Assembly: GCA_012514775.1 (NCBI GenBank)
Contig: JAAYZQ010000149.1
Coordinates: 1-22,869, forward strand
Source of the DNA: Anaerolineaceae bacterium
GTDB lineage: Bacteria > Chloroflexota > Anaerolineae > JAAYZQ01
Direction: 5' to 3'
DNA length: 22,869 nucleotides
Shown here: piece by piece, positions 16,401 through 22,637 of the stretch
Numbering within the stretch: position 1 is the stretch's first letter
Layout: every line of letters begins with the position of its first letter
Notes under the pieces: model-generated
What the model was told of the DNA's origin: nothing
Seen by the model: the letters and a program-made list of their open reading frames with translations, nothing else
Database searches by the model: none
Translations under genes and position numbers: made by a program

Positions 16401-19135
16401 CTGATGCGCAGCGCGATCTGGGGCGACAGCAGCCAAACCAGCAAAATGGGCCCCGCGACGACGAGGGCAGCCGGACGCACCAGCCCAACGGCCAAAGTCA
16501 GCGCCAGGGCCAGGACCACGCCACTGCCCATCTGCGTCCATACGACGCCCACCTGCCGCTCCTGCTGGAAAAGGCGCACGGTGTGGGCGTGGGTGGTCCA
16601 CTGCAACAGGCGCTTGTGGGTGATCAACAGGCGCACCATCGTCGTGGCGATGGCGTCCAGGGCAATGATGGCCTCGTAAGGGAGCAAGACGACCGCCAGG
16701 AGCCAGCGCGCGGCCTCGGCCCGCAAGCCCTCAAGCAGCCCGTCTCCCCGCGAGCGGAGCAGGCCGACGATCAAGCCGGTGACCAGGGGCACAGCCAGGG
16801 TCAGCAGCGCCACCAACGTCCAGAAGAGAGGGCTGCCGGGCAGGAACAGCCACCCGGCGGCCAGGAGCAGCAGGATCGCCGGGGCCTGGAGGCTGCGTCG
16901 CAAATTGTCGATGATCTTCCAGCGATCGAGCAAGGAGAGCGGGTTGGGCCTCTTCTGGCCGCCTGCCCCGGGTACCCGGGACAGCAGCCAGGGAAGCAGT
17001 TGCCAATCGCCCCGGAACCATCGATGCAGCCGCTGGGAATAGACGAAATAGCTGGGCGGATAATCCTCGTAAAGGGCTACGTCGGTCACGAGCCCGGCGC
17101 GTCCCTGTATCCCCTCGAACAGGTCGTGGCTCAGAAGGGCGTTCTCCGGTACCCGGCCTTCCATGGCCCGCTCGAACGCCTCGACGTCATAGATCCCCTT
17201 GCCAACAAAAATGCCCTCGCCAAAGAGGTCCTGGTACACGTCCGAAACCGCCCGCGTGTACAGATCCAGCCCGATGTCGCCGGCAAAGATGCGGGAGAAG
17301 GGCGACCGGTTGGCGCTGGTGGGCAGGACCTCGACGCGGGGCTGGAGCACGGTGTAGCCGGCCACCACCTCCTGGCTGCCGGTGGCAAACTCGGCCCGGT
17401 TCAGGGGATGGGCCATGGTGCCCGCCAGGCGCTGCACGCTGTCGCGGGGCAGCACCGTGTCGGCGTCGACGGTAACGACGTAACGAATCCGCCCCAAGAC
17501 GTCAGGATCGCCCTCGCGGACGACGTAGGAGGTCTCGCCCCGGCCCGCCAGCAGCCGGTTGAACTCGGACAGCTTGCCTCGTTTCCGCTCCCAGCCCATC
17601 CAGACCCCCTCGGCCGGATTCCAGAGGCGGCGGCGATGATACAGGTGGAAGGGCTCGTGGGCCGTGCCACCGTTTGTATGGCGGTATCTGGCATTCAGTT
17701 GGGCAATCCCCTCCCGGGCCCGCTCGACGAGATCCTCGTCGTCGGGCACCGATTCCTCGGGAGCGTCCATGGGATCGGTCAGGAGGGCAAAGTGCAGCCG
17801 GGGATCGCGGTTGGCCAGGTAGTGACGCTCGAGCTGCGCCAGGAGCGAGTCGACCTCGTCGGGATCGGTCAGCAGGGCGGGAATGACCACCATGGTTTCG
17901 TGGGCCGTCGGGATTCCCCGTCGAAAGTCCATCTTGGGCAGCGTGCCGGGCGGCACGAGGTGGGTCACGGCCACGTTCACCACGTTGACAGCCACCAGGA
18001 GGGCCGGCAACAAGGCGACGGGCACCACGGCCACCAATTGCCAGGCATCGCCACCTGCCGCCCGGGCAGCGGCGACCAGGGCCGCTACGATGGTCAGCGT
18101 CAGCAGGGCGATGCTTCCCAGGTATAGCACGGCGGCGCGGTCCAGGAGCCGGCGGCGCAGCCGAGCCCTCGCGGAGGGGCCAAAGCCCGACTGGGACTCG
18201 AGCTCGGCCAGGCCCCGATCGAGAAGGTAGTAGCCCACGTGGCCCCGGCGAGATGCCGGCTCTCCCTCCCGGCGCCCCTGTCGCGCCATGTCGACGGCCT
18301 GCACCGCCACAGCCTCCTCGCCGGCAGGGTCACCGCCCGCCAGGTCTTCGACCACCTGGCGATACCCGTTGCGCGTCGAAAAGTCCATGCGGGGATAGAC
18401 GCCGGCCGGATCCTGGCGCAGGACAGCTTCCACTCGGCTGACACTCTCAAAGAACGTCTCCCAGTCCTCGGCCCCCAGGGTGCGCAGCCCGCGAATGCAG
18501 TTGCCCACCAGCGCAACCTGCGCCAGGTTCTCGGACACGTCGAGGGTCAGGACCGGTTGCAGCCCGGCCGGCACCTCGTCCGGCGGCACATCGGAGCTGA
18601 CGGCCTGGGCCAGGAGCTCCAGGAGCACCAGCCGGACGATGGTCGGCAGGGCCCACAGCTCGCCCATGGTCAGGGGAGCCACGTCCTGGTAGGCCTGGAC
18701 AAAGCGGGCCAGGCGGGCAGTGTCGATCATGCCGTCTTCGTGGGCCACAAAGGCGCGGGCCAGGGCATAGACGCGGGCCACCCCGGCCCACGGAGGGCTG
18801 GCGAGCTTGGGCAGCCGCCGGTAGTACCCGGCGGGAATGTTCTTCCGCACCTGTCGGGCCGCCTGGCGTACCACGTAGTGGTTGTCCAGCAGCCACTCGG
18901 CCGCCCCCGAAAGCATCTCCTCCGACTCGGACAGGAGCACGTACTGCCCATGGGCCGCCTCCAGCAGCACTTCCAGCTCTTCCAGGTGGTCCAGGGGCGA
19001 AGGTGCGGCCGGGGGCCTGGATGTGAGATCATGTTCCCGGGCGAGGGTGACGGCCAGCCGGTTCAGGCGAGAGGTGGGGTTCGCTTGCTCCTGGCCATCG
19101 ATCCTGGGCCGTGATTCATTTGCCGGCTGGGTCAA
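10478..19135 (-). CDS. Cyclic beta-1,2-glucan synthase-like giant protein (GT84 + glucoamylase-like + GH94)
   Basis: At 2885 residues this matches the size and order of NdvB/Cgs enzymes, which polymerise UDP-glucose into beta-1,2-glucan, cyclise it and trim it by phosphorolysis. Visible parts are: cytoplasmic N-terminus; two membrane helices (about 333-392); a GT84 domain with DAD (557-559), SHD (669-671) and QRLHRW (701-706); four or more further helices (about 747-925); a helical region; a glucoamylase-like domain (about 1300-1520) ending in HMAHHQGM; a first GH94-type sandwich region (about 1565-2050); and a full GH94 domain (about 2075-2870) with GGDWNDGMN, whose Asp2550 corresponds to the phosphorylase acid. 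The frame is uninterrupted. The TTG start at 19135 overlaps the preceding TGA as TTGA, with AAAGGA just upstream. Whether the glucan is cyclic, and where it goes in this organism, is inference. Confidence 0.9.
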   Translation of the reverse strand: MTQPANESRPRIDGQEQANPTSRLNRLAVTLAREHDLTSRPPAAPSPLDHLEELEVLLEAAHGQYVLLSESEEMLSGAAEWLLDNHYVVRQAARQVRKNIPAGYYRRLPKLASPPWAGVARVYALARAFVAHEDGMIDTARLARFVQAYQDVAPLTMGELWALPTIVRLVLLELLAQAVSSDVPPDEVPAGLQPVLTLDVSENLAQVALVGNCIRGLRTLGAEDWETFFESVSRVEAVLRQDPAGVYPRMDFSTRNGYRQVVEDLAGGDPAGEEAVAVQAVDMARQGRREGEPASRRGHVGYYLLDRGLAELESQSGFGPSARARLRRRLLDRAAVLYLGSIALLTLTIVAALVAAARAAGGDAWQLVAVVPVALLPALLVAVNVVNVAVTHLVPPGTLPKMDFRRGIPTAHETMVVIPALLTDPDEVDSLLAQLERHYLANRDPRLHFALLTDPMDAPEESVPDDEDLVERAREGIAQLNARYRHTNGGTAHEPFHLYHRRRLWNPAEGVWMGWERKRGKLSEFNRLLAGRGETSYVVREGDPDVLGRIRYVVTVDADTVLPRDSVQRLAGTMAHPLNRAEFATGSQEVVAGYTVLQPRVEVLPTSANRSPFSRIFAGDIGLDLYTRAVSDVYQDLFGEGIFVGKGIYDVEAFERAMEGRVPENALLSHDLFEGIQGRAGLVTDVALYEDYPPSYFVYSQRLHRWFRGDWQLLPWLLSRVPGAGGQKRPNPLSLLDRWKIIDNLRRSLQAPAILLLLAAGWLFLPGSPLFWTLVALLTLAVPLVTGLIVGLLRSRGDGLLEGLRAEAARWLLAVVLLPYEAIIALDAIATTMVRLLITHKRLLQWTTHAHTVRLFQQERQVGVVWTQMGSGVVLALALTLAVGLVRPAALVVAGPILLVWLLSPQIALRISQPTVRDRADLSDRDRRRFQILARRTWLFFERFAGPEDRWLPPDHYQEDPRGAVAHRTSPTNIGLFLVATLVAHEMGYIGSVELLVRLRSTLESMRQLERHRGHFLNWYETRGLKTLSPRYVSTVDSGNLAACLLILEQGAQTVPSMLLLGRRWLGLRDTLDVLGEVLEQMEREGLGEPLMRLETFLANLGEELVAIQEDPAQWPEAVGHLRSTTWPKLEGLLGDLLEAGSERLGPRTLRDLRLWFERVRHHMRSMEEESELLLSWQLLADDPPGVLRRGDLEPKVAEAWQAVREALPRLTTLTELLAVSRVARPRLQALEALLEARAGEEAGDEWREAHDWCTRLAASLESAGLTAGGLAAGLEEVGRQAEAYFRETDFAFLYDRQRDVFYLGYDVAAEKLDENHYDLLASEARTASLIAIAKGDVPQRHWLHLDRPVGRVGNTRVLLSWNGSMFEYLMPALFTRTYEGLMLHQTQHGSVEQQRRYARQHNVPWGISESGYYRFDASQNYQYRGFGVPGLGRKRGLDEDLVIASYASLLALPVDPRAVAENLEHLVSEGLMGHYGLYEAIDFTPRRMPLGRDRAIVRSHMAHHQGMILAALANTLLDDLLVDYFHGDPRIQSVELLLQEQVARTAPLEGGTEEPLGTHRTVEAPTLLEPWFVPVDGPHPQAHLLSNGRYNVIITSAGAGVSSWRNLDLTRWRADTTLEDWGTWFYVQDLDAEGGELWSAGLQPVGRLPQQASARFSSHSAELQRRDHDVTVRAEVAVAPGDDVEVRLVTLTNHGSRRRRLRLASYGEVVLNAQDADRRHPAFNKLFIQSEYLPELNGLLFWRRPRSGEESPVYLLHLLLPPEGTPATGAHEMDRARFLGRGGSPRQPLALERDRAPLHEGGDRDGPIATLDPIFCIAQDVVLRPHESVRMAFLTLAAPSRREALDLAQGYRSLPAVARALEQALSQNEAEAHNLGLDTQGLRHAQQLLSALIYPNRALRAPSQILSANRRGQPGLWGYAISGDYPILLVRIKGQDDLDLVRDLLPIHAYWRRRQLKIDLVILNAEPSGYAQELHGQLLSLLRATDADAWINRRGGIFLLQAGQVDEAGQVLLFTAARVVLDAEGGPLARQLEPLGERPVTLPHFVPTFSEPPDLSVLPPVPRPSDLLFDNGLGGFSADGREYVIYLEPGQHTPAPWANVIANERFGFLVSESGMGFSWATNSGENRLTPWDNDPVRDVPHEALYLRDEETARVWSPTPHPAGADAPYLVRHGAGYSVFEHHSHGLRQRLSLFATRDDPVKVARLRLENTWDRTRRITATYYAEWVLGVHRDQSQQFVVPEYEAGHRALLARNAYHEEFGEAVAFVASSEVVHGLTADRAEFLGRRGSYEQPAALRRVGLGSGVRAGLDPCAALQVHLNLEPGAVQEIHFLLGQGADREDSLALIDRYTDPAQVEAAWEDVTGFWEDLLTTIQVSTPDPAMDLLLNRWLLYQDLSCRIWGRSALYQSGGAYGFRDQLQDVMAVLHTVPEVAREHILRAARHQFVEGDVLHWWHPPSGRGVRTRITDDLLWLPFVTAEYVETTGDESILHEEESFVVGDILEPEEAERYAHWERTAERFTIYEHCCRAIERGTIAGPHGLPLMGGGDWNDGMNRVGIEGRGESVWLGWFLYTTLQRFAPICEKLGDRRRAGRYRERARELQEALETHAWDGEWYLRAYYDDGSPLGSAQNRECQIDSLAQSWAVLSGAGDAERARQAMEAVAQRLVRAEDQLLLLFTPPFDRTPRDPGYIKGYPPGIRENGGQYTHAALWAVWAFAELGDGDRAGELFRLLNPIYHSDSPEAARHYQVEPYVVAADVYGAPPHTGMGGWTWYTGSGGWTYRLGLEAILGFHRQGNTLRLRPCIPAAWQGFQLIYRWGESRYHVRVSRTAGPPEALEIHLDGQRLAGDAISLVDDGQEHEVLVCLKDGAAPQGVGEVGEMIEGGKT

Positions 19136-20088
19136 TGTCCTTTAGTCTCCCTGGCCGCTTTCTGGGCTTCGGTGGGTTCGGCTTCTTCTTCCGAGATATC
19201 CTGAACGACGAGGAGGGGCGTGGTTCCATAGACGGCGAAATTCAGCGCCACGCTACCAAATGTCCACTTGGTGCTGCCCGAATAGCCGTGGGCACTGAGC
19301 ATTACCAGGTCAATCTCTTCTCGCTCCACAAGTTCGTGCAGGGCTATGGCCGGGTTGTGGCTGACCAACAAGCGCGTTTCGAGCTGCATCCCCAGCCGCG
19401 GCTCGAGATTCCGCAGGTACGCCGCCCCCCGCTCCCGGTTCAGGGCCGTCAACTGCTCCACCAGGCTCATCTCTTCCTCCGAGAGGGGGATGGCGCGGGG
19501 TACCTCCGGCCGGTGCACGACGTGTGCCAGGAGCAGGGAGGACCCGTGGGCATTGGCCAGCGTGGTCGCCAGGGGGAGCACGTACTCGGCGCGGGGCGAG
19601 CCATCCAGTGGCAATAACACGCGGCGGTAGCGCAACCCGGCGAGATCATCCGACACGCCCTTGTACGCCCGCACGATAAGCACGGGCACAAAGGCTCGAA
19701 AGATCACCTTCTGGACGACGCTGCTGATGTTCCACTCGCTGAGGCCGCTGCGCCCGTGGCTGCTGAGGATGATCAAATCCACGCCTTCTGCCCTGGCAAA
19801 CTCCACGATCTGTTCCGCCGCGCTCCCTTCCACCAGGACGCGGTCGGCCTCGACGCCAACTTCCTGGATGCGCGCCAGAATCTCGTCCAGGTAGGCACGA
19901 GACTCGGCTTTCAGGATCTGCCAGCTCAGGGGGTCTACGGACCGGCTACCGGGAACCTGCTCGCTGCGAGACACGGCGCGCAACAGGGTAATGCGCGAGC
20001 CAAAGGCCTGGGCCATAGCCGCAGCGTGGGGTAGCACCGTCTCTGCCAGGCGCGAACCATCCAAAGGTACCAGAATATGATCCAACAT
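19132..20088 (-). CDS. Tandem universal stress protein (two UspA domains)
   Basis: The 318-residue cytoplasmic protein has two Usp folds, about 1-144 and 152-297, each starting with the strand pattern ILVPLDGS or VLLPLDGS. The second domain keeps the ATP-binding G-9x-GS part (SAHG then GS, 9 residues apart). In the first domain the GS is replaced by SS and the leading Gly by Ser, so nucleotide binding there may be weakened. The C-terminal 20 residues are a charged Glu/Lys tail. The ATG at 20088 begins the conserved domain. The longer frame to 20322 would cross the promoter and the palindrome downstream of the nitroreductase, so I reject it. The gene leads the glucan synthase operon and its TGA overlaps the next TTG start. 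A role in sensing energy or stress state is a family inference. Confidence 0.87.
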   Translation of the reverse strand: MLDHILVPLDGSRLAETVLPHAAAMAQAFGSRITLLRAVSRSEQVPGSRSVDPLSWQILKAESRAYLDEILARIQEVGVEADRVLVEGSAAEQIVEFARAEGVDLIILSSHGRSGLSEWNISSVVQKVIFRAFVPVLIVRAYKGVSDDLAGLRYRRVLLPLDGSPRAEYVLPLATTLANAHGSSLLLAHVVHRPEVPRAIPLSEEEMSLVEQLTALNRERGAAYLRNLEPRLGMQLETRLLVSHNPAIALHELVEREEIDLVMLSAHGYSGSTKWTFGSVALNFAVYGTTPLLVVQDISEEEAEPTEAQKAARETKGH

Positions 20089-20194
20089 AAATGCTCTCGT
20101 TTCTCTTTTGGTGAGGAAGCTTGTCCGCATCGTCAAGATACCGGGGCAGGGCAACAGGGACGCCCGGGCAGGGGCCTGCTCGCCCGCCATCGTA

Positions 20195-20223
20195 AGGATA
20201 ACAAAAAAGCAGGGGCCTGTCAA
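20195..20223 (-). promoter_or_regulatory. Main promoter of the USP/glucan synthase operon
   Basis: On the minus strand a perfect TTGACA (20223-20218), a 17-nt spacer containing T6, and TATCCT (20200-20195) form a near-consensus sigma70-type promoter. The start point would be near 20188, giving a leader of about 100 nt before the ATG at 20088. Confidence 0.8.
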
Positions 20224-20275
20224 GGTATCAAGATATAGATTAAAGATATATGTTGGGGTATATTTTGACAGAATG
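20224..20275 (-). promoter_or_regulatory. AT-rich upstream element with 13-bp-spaced direct repeats
   Basis: Directly upstream of the -35 box lies about 50 bp of AT-rich DNA in an otherwise GC-rich region. On the minus strand it contains two copies of TATATCTT whose starts are 13 bp apart, the nearer copy ending 6 bp from TTGACA. This suits an UP element or an activator site. Confidence 0.5.
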
Positions 20276-20286
20276 GAATTGCGGGC

Positions 20287-20320
20287 GATGTGGGGTGCAC
20301 CCCCCGGTGCACCCCATATC
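20287..20320. terminator. GTGCAC-containing inverted repeat after the nitroreductase gene
   Basis: TGGGGTGCACC and GGTGCACCCCA form an 11-bp perfect stem around CCCC, extended at the base by A-T, T-A, G-C and a G-T pair. It begins 2 nt after the nitroreductase TGA. Each arm is itself built on the palindrome GGTGCACC. No U-tract follows on the minus strand, so it is either a non-canonical terminator isolating the USP promoter or a protein site. Confidence 0.5.
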
Positions 20321-20321
20321 A

Positions 20322-20891
20322 TCAGCCGATGACGATCTCTTCCAGGGAGCGCTTGGGCACGTGGTGCCCCCCTGCCTCGTCGCGCCAGTAGCGGATGTCA
20401 CCGTCGTCGCCCACGGGATCGACGAACACCTGCTCCGCGGGCTTGCCCAGGGCGAGCACCAGGAGGATCTCGTAGCGAGGATCGACGTCGAGGGCCTGGG
20501 CCACGGCCTGGCGCTGCACGGAGGCAATGATGCAGCCTCCCAACCCCTTTTCCGTGGCCCCCAGGAGGATGCTCTGGGCGGCGATCCCGTGATCCACGCC
20601 CGCCGATTTGGCAATGGTCGTGTCCAGCAGGATGACGACGTAGGCCGAGGGCCGCTCGCCCTCGCCCGGGCCCGGCCAGTCGGCCAGGTAACCGGCCCAA
20701 GCCAGGTGGGGAAAGACCAGGGCGTTCGTCTCCGGGTCGCTGACCAGGATGTACTTGAGTGGCTGCCGGTTGGCACCCGAAGCCGAGAGCCGGGCCAGGT
20801 CCACCAGCTCCAGGAGCGTCTGGCGCGAGATGGCGTGCGACTCATCAAAACGGCGATAACTGCGGTTCTTGCGGACGAGTTCTTGCAACAT
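20322..20891 (-). CDS. FMN-dependent nitroreductase family protein
   Basis: The 189-residue protein is a compact nitroreductase, a family that uses FMN and NAD(P)H to reduce nitro groups, quinones or related electrophiles. The N-terminal FMN phosphate motif is NRSYRRF (9-15), followed by SGANRQPLKYILV with the family's conserved Asn, and the core helix region AAQSILLGATEKGLGGCII. The C-terminal EQVFVDPVGDDGDIRYWRDEAGGHHVPKR resembles small stand-alone nitroreductases. The ATG at 20891 has GGGGAG 4 nt upstream. The in-frame ATG at 20951 lies at or before the predicted transcript start and is rejected. It diverges from the NAD operon, which supplies its cofactor pathway; that link is suggestive only. 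The substrate is unknown. Confidence 0.87.
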   Translation of the reverse strand: MLQELVRKNRSYRRFDESHAISRQTLLELVDLARLSASGANRQPLKYILVSDPETNALVFPHLAWAGYLADWPGPGEGERPSAYVVILLDTTIAKSAGVDHGIAAQSILLGATEKGLGGCIIASVQRQAVAQALDVDPRYEILLVLALGKPAEQVFVDPVGDDGDIRYWRDEAGGHHVPKRSLEEIVIG

Positions 20892-20951
20892 TTTTCTCCC
20901 CTTCCCATCGTGGATGCTCGCTCCCACTCGTGGGGAGCCTCTGGCAGGCAC

Positions 20952-20960
20952 ATTATACCA
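20952..20960 (-). promoter_or_regulatory. Extended -10 promoter for the nitroreductase gene
   Basis: The minus strand reads TGGTATAAT, a perfect TATAAT (20957-20952) with an extended -10 TGn. No good -35 is visible 16-18 nt upstream (TGGCTC at best). The predicted start near 20945 gives a leader of about 54 nt. Confidence 0.6.
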
Positions 20961-21067
20961 CGGCTCTGCCGGGCGAGCCAGGTGATGGCCCTACGGGCAC
21001 GAGAAAGCGGACGGCCTGTTGATTTATGTCGACCTCGCGGAGCTCGCGGTCCTCGGCCGGCCGCTTC

Positions 21068-21095
21068 TTGACAACGAAAGGCTTTCAGGTATAAT
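21068..21095 (+). promoter_or_regulatory. Consensus promoter of the NAD-metabolism operon
   Basis: TTGACA (21068-21073), a 16-nt spacer and TATAAT (21090-21095) are both perfect sigma70-type hexamers. The start point would be near 21102, inside the inverted repeat described separately. This is the strongest promoter in the window, which makes repression the likely mode of control. Confidence 0.85.
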
Positions 21096-21115
21096 TAGTG
21101 TGACTTTTACACTAA
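21095..21115 (+). promoter_or_regulatory. Perfect inverted-repeat operator at the NAD operon start site
   Basis: TTAGTGT (21095-21101), seven spacer bases and ACACTAA (21109-21115) form a perfect 21-bp palindromic site. It shares a base with the -10 box and covers the expected start point, the classic place for a repressor. Because the operon makes NAD+, an NAD-pathway repressor such as an NrtR-type Nudix regulator is a reasonable guess, but no regulator gene is in the window. Confidence 0.65.
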
Positions 21116-21160
21116 GGCAGTCCCCCACCCTGGGGGCGACGGAACAAGATAGAGGATGCC

Positions 21161-21886
21161 ATGAACCTTGAACAGCTCGTAGAGAACAGCCGGCCGTTCC
21201 TGGCCTGGCTGCTGGAGTGGCACGATGGCCTGCCCACCCTGGCGTGGGACGAAATCCTCCAGGACGTGGGCGGCGACGCGGGCCGCATCGCGGTCCTGGC
21301 CGTGGACGTGACCCGCGGCTTTTGCAGCGAGGGCCCCCTCGCCAGCGAGCGCGTCGGCCGCATCGTGGAGCCCATCACCCGCGTCTTTCGGCAGGCCCAC
21401 GAGGTCGGGGTGCGCCACTTTATCCTTCCCCAGGACACCCACACCGAGAACGCCGTCGAGTTTGGCAGCTATCCCCCCCACTGCAAGGTCGGCAGCGAGG
21501 AATCGCAGACGGTGGACGAGCTGCGGAATCTGCCCTTCTCCGACCAATACCTCGTTCTGGAAAAAAACTCGATCAGCTCGGACATCGACACCGGCCTGGG
21601 AGAGTGGCTGGACCGCCATCCCGAGGTGACGACGTTGATCGTCACCGGCGACTGCACGGATCTGTGCGTCTACCAGTTGGCCATGTACCTGCGGCTGCGG
21701 GCCAATGCCCGCAACCTGCGCGAGGTGCGGGTCGTCGTGCCCCTGGATACCATCGACACCTTTGACCTGCCCGTGGAAGCGGCGCGGCGCATCGGCGCCA
21801 TGCCCCACGACGCCGACCTGCTGCACCTGGTGTTTGCCCACGCCATGGCCAGCAACGGCGTCGAGATTGTCAAACAGGTGATGTAG
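21161..21886 (+). CDS. Nicotinamidase/isochorismatase-family cysteine hydrolase (probable nicotinamidase)
   Basis: The 241-residue protein has the isochorismatase-like hydrolase fold. The catalytic triad is visible as Asp49 (VLAVDVTRGF), Lys135 (LEKNS) and the nucleophile Cys169 (TGDCTDLCV). A metal site typical of nicotinamidases is present as Asp92 and His94 (QDTH) with His107 (YPPHCKVGS). Together with the NAD+ synthetase gene starting one base after its stop, this supports conversion of nicotinamide to nicotinate for NAD+ salvage. Residues 1-40 form an N-terminal helical extension beyond the usual core. The ATG at 21161 has GAGG 5 nt upstream. A related amidohydrolase activity on another small amide cannot be excluded from sequence alone. 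Confidence 0.85.
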   Translation: MNLEQLVENSRPFLAWLLEWHDGLPTLAWDEILQDVGGDAGRIAVLAVDVTRGFCSEGPLASERVGRIVEPITRVFRQAHEVGVRHFILPQDTHTENAVEFGSYPPHCKVGSEESQTVDELRNLPFSDQYLVLEKNSISSDIDTGLGEWLDRHPEVTTLIVTGDCTDLCVYQLAMYLRLRANARNLREVRVVVPLDTIDTFDLPVEAARRIGAMPHDADLLHLVFAHAMASNGVEIVKQVM

Positions 21887-21887
21887 C

Positions 21888-22637
21888 ATGAGCGAGCCCG
21901 GCCGGCTGGCGGACGAGATCGTCGCCTGGCTGCGCGCCTACGCCGAGGGGGCGAGGGCCAGGGGGTACGTACTGGGGCTGAGCGGCGGCATCGACTCGGC
22001 CGTTGTGGCCGGGCTGTGCCGGCGGGCCATGGGCAGCCAGGTTCTGGCCGCCATCCTGCCCTGCCACAGCCTGCCCGAGGACATGGATTTTGGCCGGCAG
22101 GTTGCCGAGGCCTTTGACCTGGAGACCATCACCATCGACCTGAGCCCGACCTACGATGCCCTCGTGGCCGCCCTGCCGCCTGACTTTCCTCCCCTGGCGT
22201 TGGCCAACATCAAGCCCCGATTGCGCATGGCGACGCTCTACGCCCTGGCCCAGGGCCGGGGCTACCTGGTGGCCGGCACGGGCAACAAGAGCGAGATCAT
22301 GGTCGGTTACTTTACCAAGTGGGGAGACGGCGGCGCCGACCTCGAGCCGTTGGGGGCCCTGTACAAGTCGCAGGTGCGCGCCCTGGCCCGGGAGCTGGGC
22401 GTGCCGCAGTCCGTCATCGACCGCGCCCCCACCGCCGGACTGTGGCGGGGGCAGACCGACGAGGGCGAGATGGGCGTCACTTACGACCAGATCGAGGCGG
22501 TCCTGCGCGCCATGGAGTCGGACAAGACCGAATGCGTGCTGCCCGACCTGTTGAAGCGGGTGCAGGGCATGGTGGCCGCCACGGCCCACAAGCGGGCCAT
22601 GCCGCCCGTGTTCCAACCAAAGGAGATCCCAGCATGA
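21888..22637 (+). CDS. nadE: NH3-dependent NAD+ synthetase
   Basis: The 249-residue enzyme amidates nicotinate adenine dinucleotide to NAD+, the last step of NAD+ synthesis, using ATP. The PP-loop LSGGIDSAV that binds pyrophosphate is at about residues 30-38. Further hallmarks are GTGNKSE, FTKWGDGGADLEPLGALYKSQV and the PTAGLWRGQTDEGEMG loop that closes over the substrate. No glutaminase (nitrilase-like) domain is present, so it should use free ammonia. Its ATG follows the nicotinamidase TAG after one base, with AGGTGA in the end of that gene as SD. Its own TGA overlaps the next ATG as ATGA. The three genes therefore form one tightly coupled operon. Confidence 0.95.
   Translation: MSEPGRLADEIVAWLRAYAEGARARGYVLGLSGGIDSAVVAGLCRRAMGSQVLAAILPCHSLPEDMDFGRQVAEAFDLETITIDLSPTYDALVAALPPDFPPLALANIKPRLRMATLYALAQGRGYLVAGTGNKSEIMVGYFTKWGDGGADLEPLGALYKSQVRALARELGVPQSVIDRAPTAGLWRGQTDEGEMGVTYDQIEAVLRAMESDKTECVLPDLLKRVQGMVAATAHKRAMPPVFQPKEIPA

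Noticed and set aside
14384..18127. 1247-codon open frame on the plus strand (and a 766-codon one at 11315-13615)
   Set aside because: Both are antisense to the glucan synthase, whose domains are unmistakable. Their length comes from the scarcity of stop codons opposite GC-biased codons, and the products show no recognisable domain.
20089..20322. N-terminal extension of the universal stress protein to the ATG at 20322
   Set aside because: It would run through the palindrome and upstream of a TTGACA-17-TATCCT promoter, and its residues do not match the USP fold.
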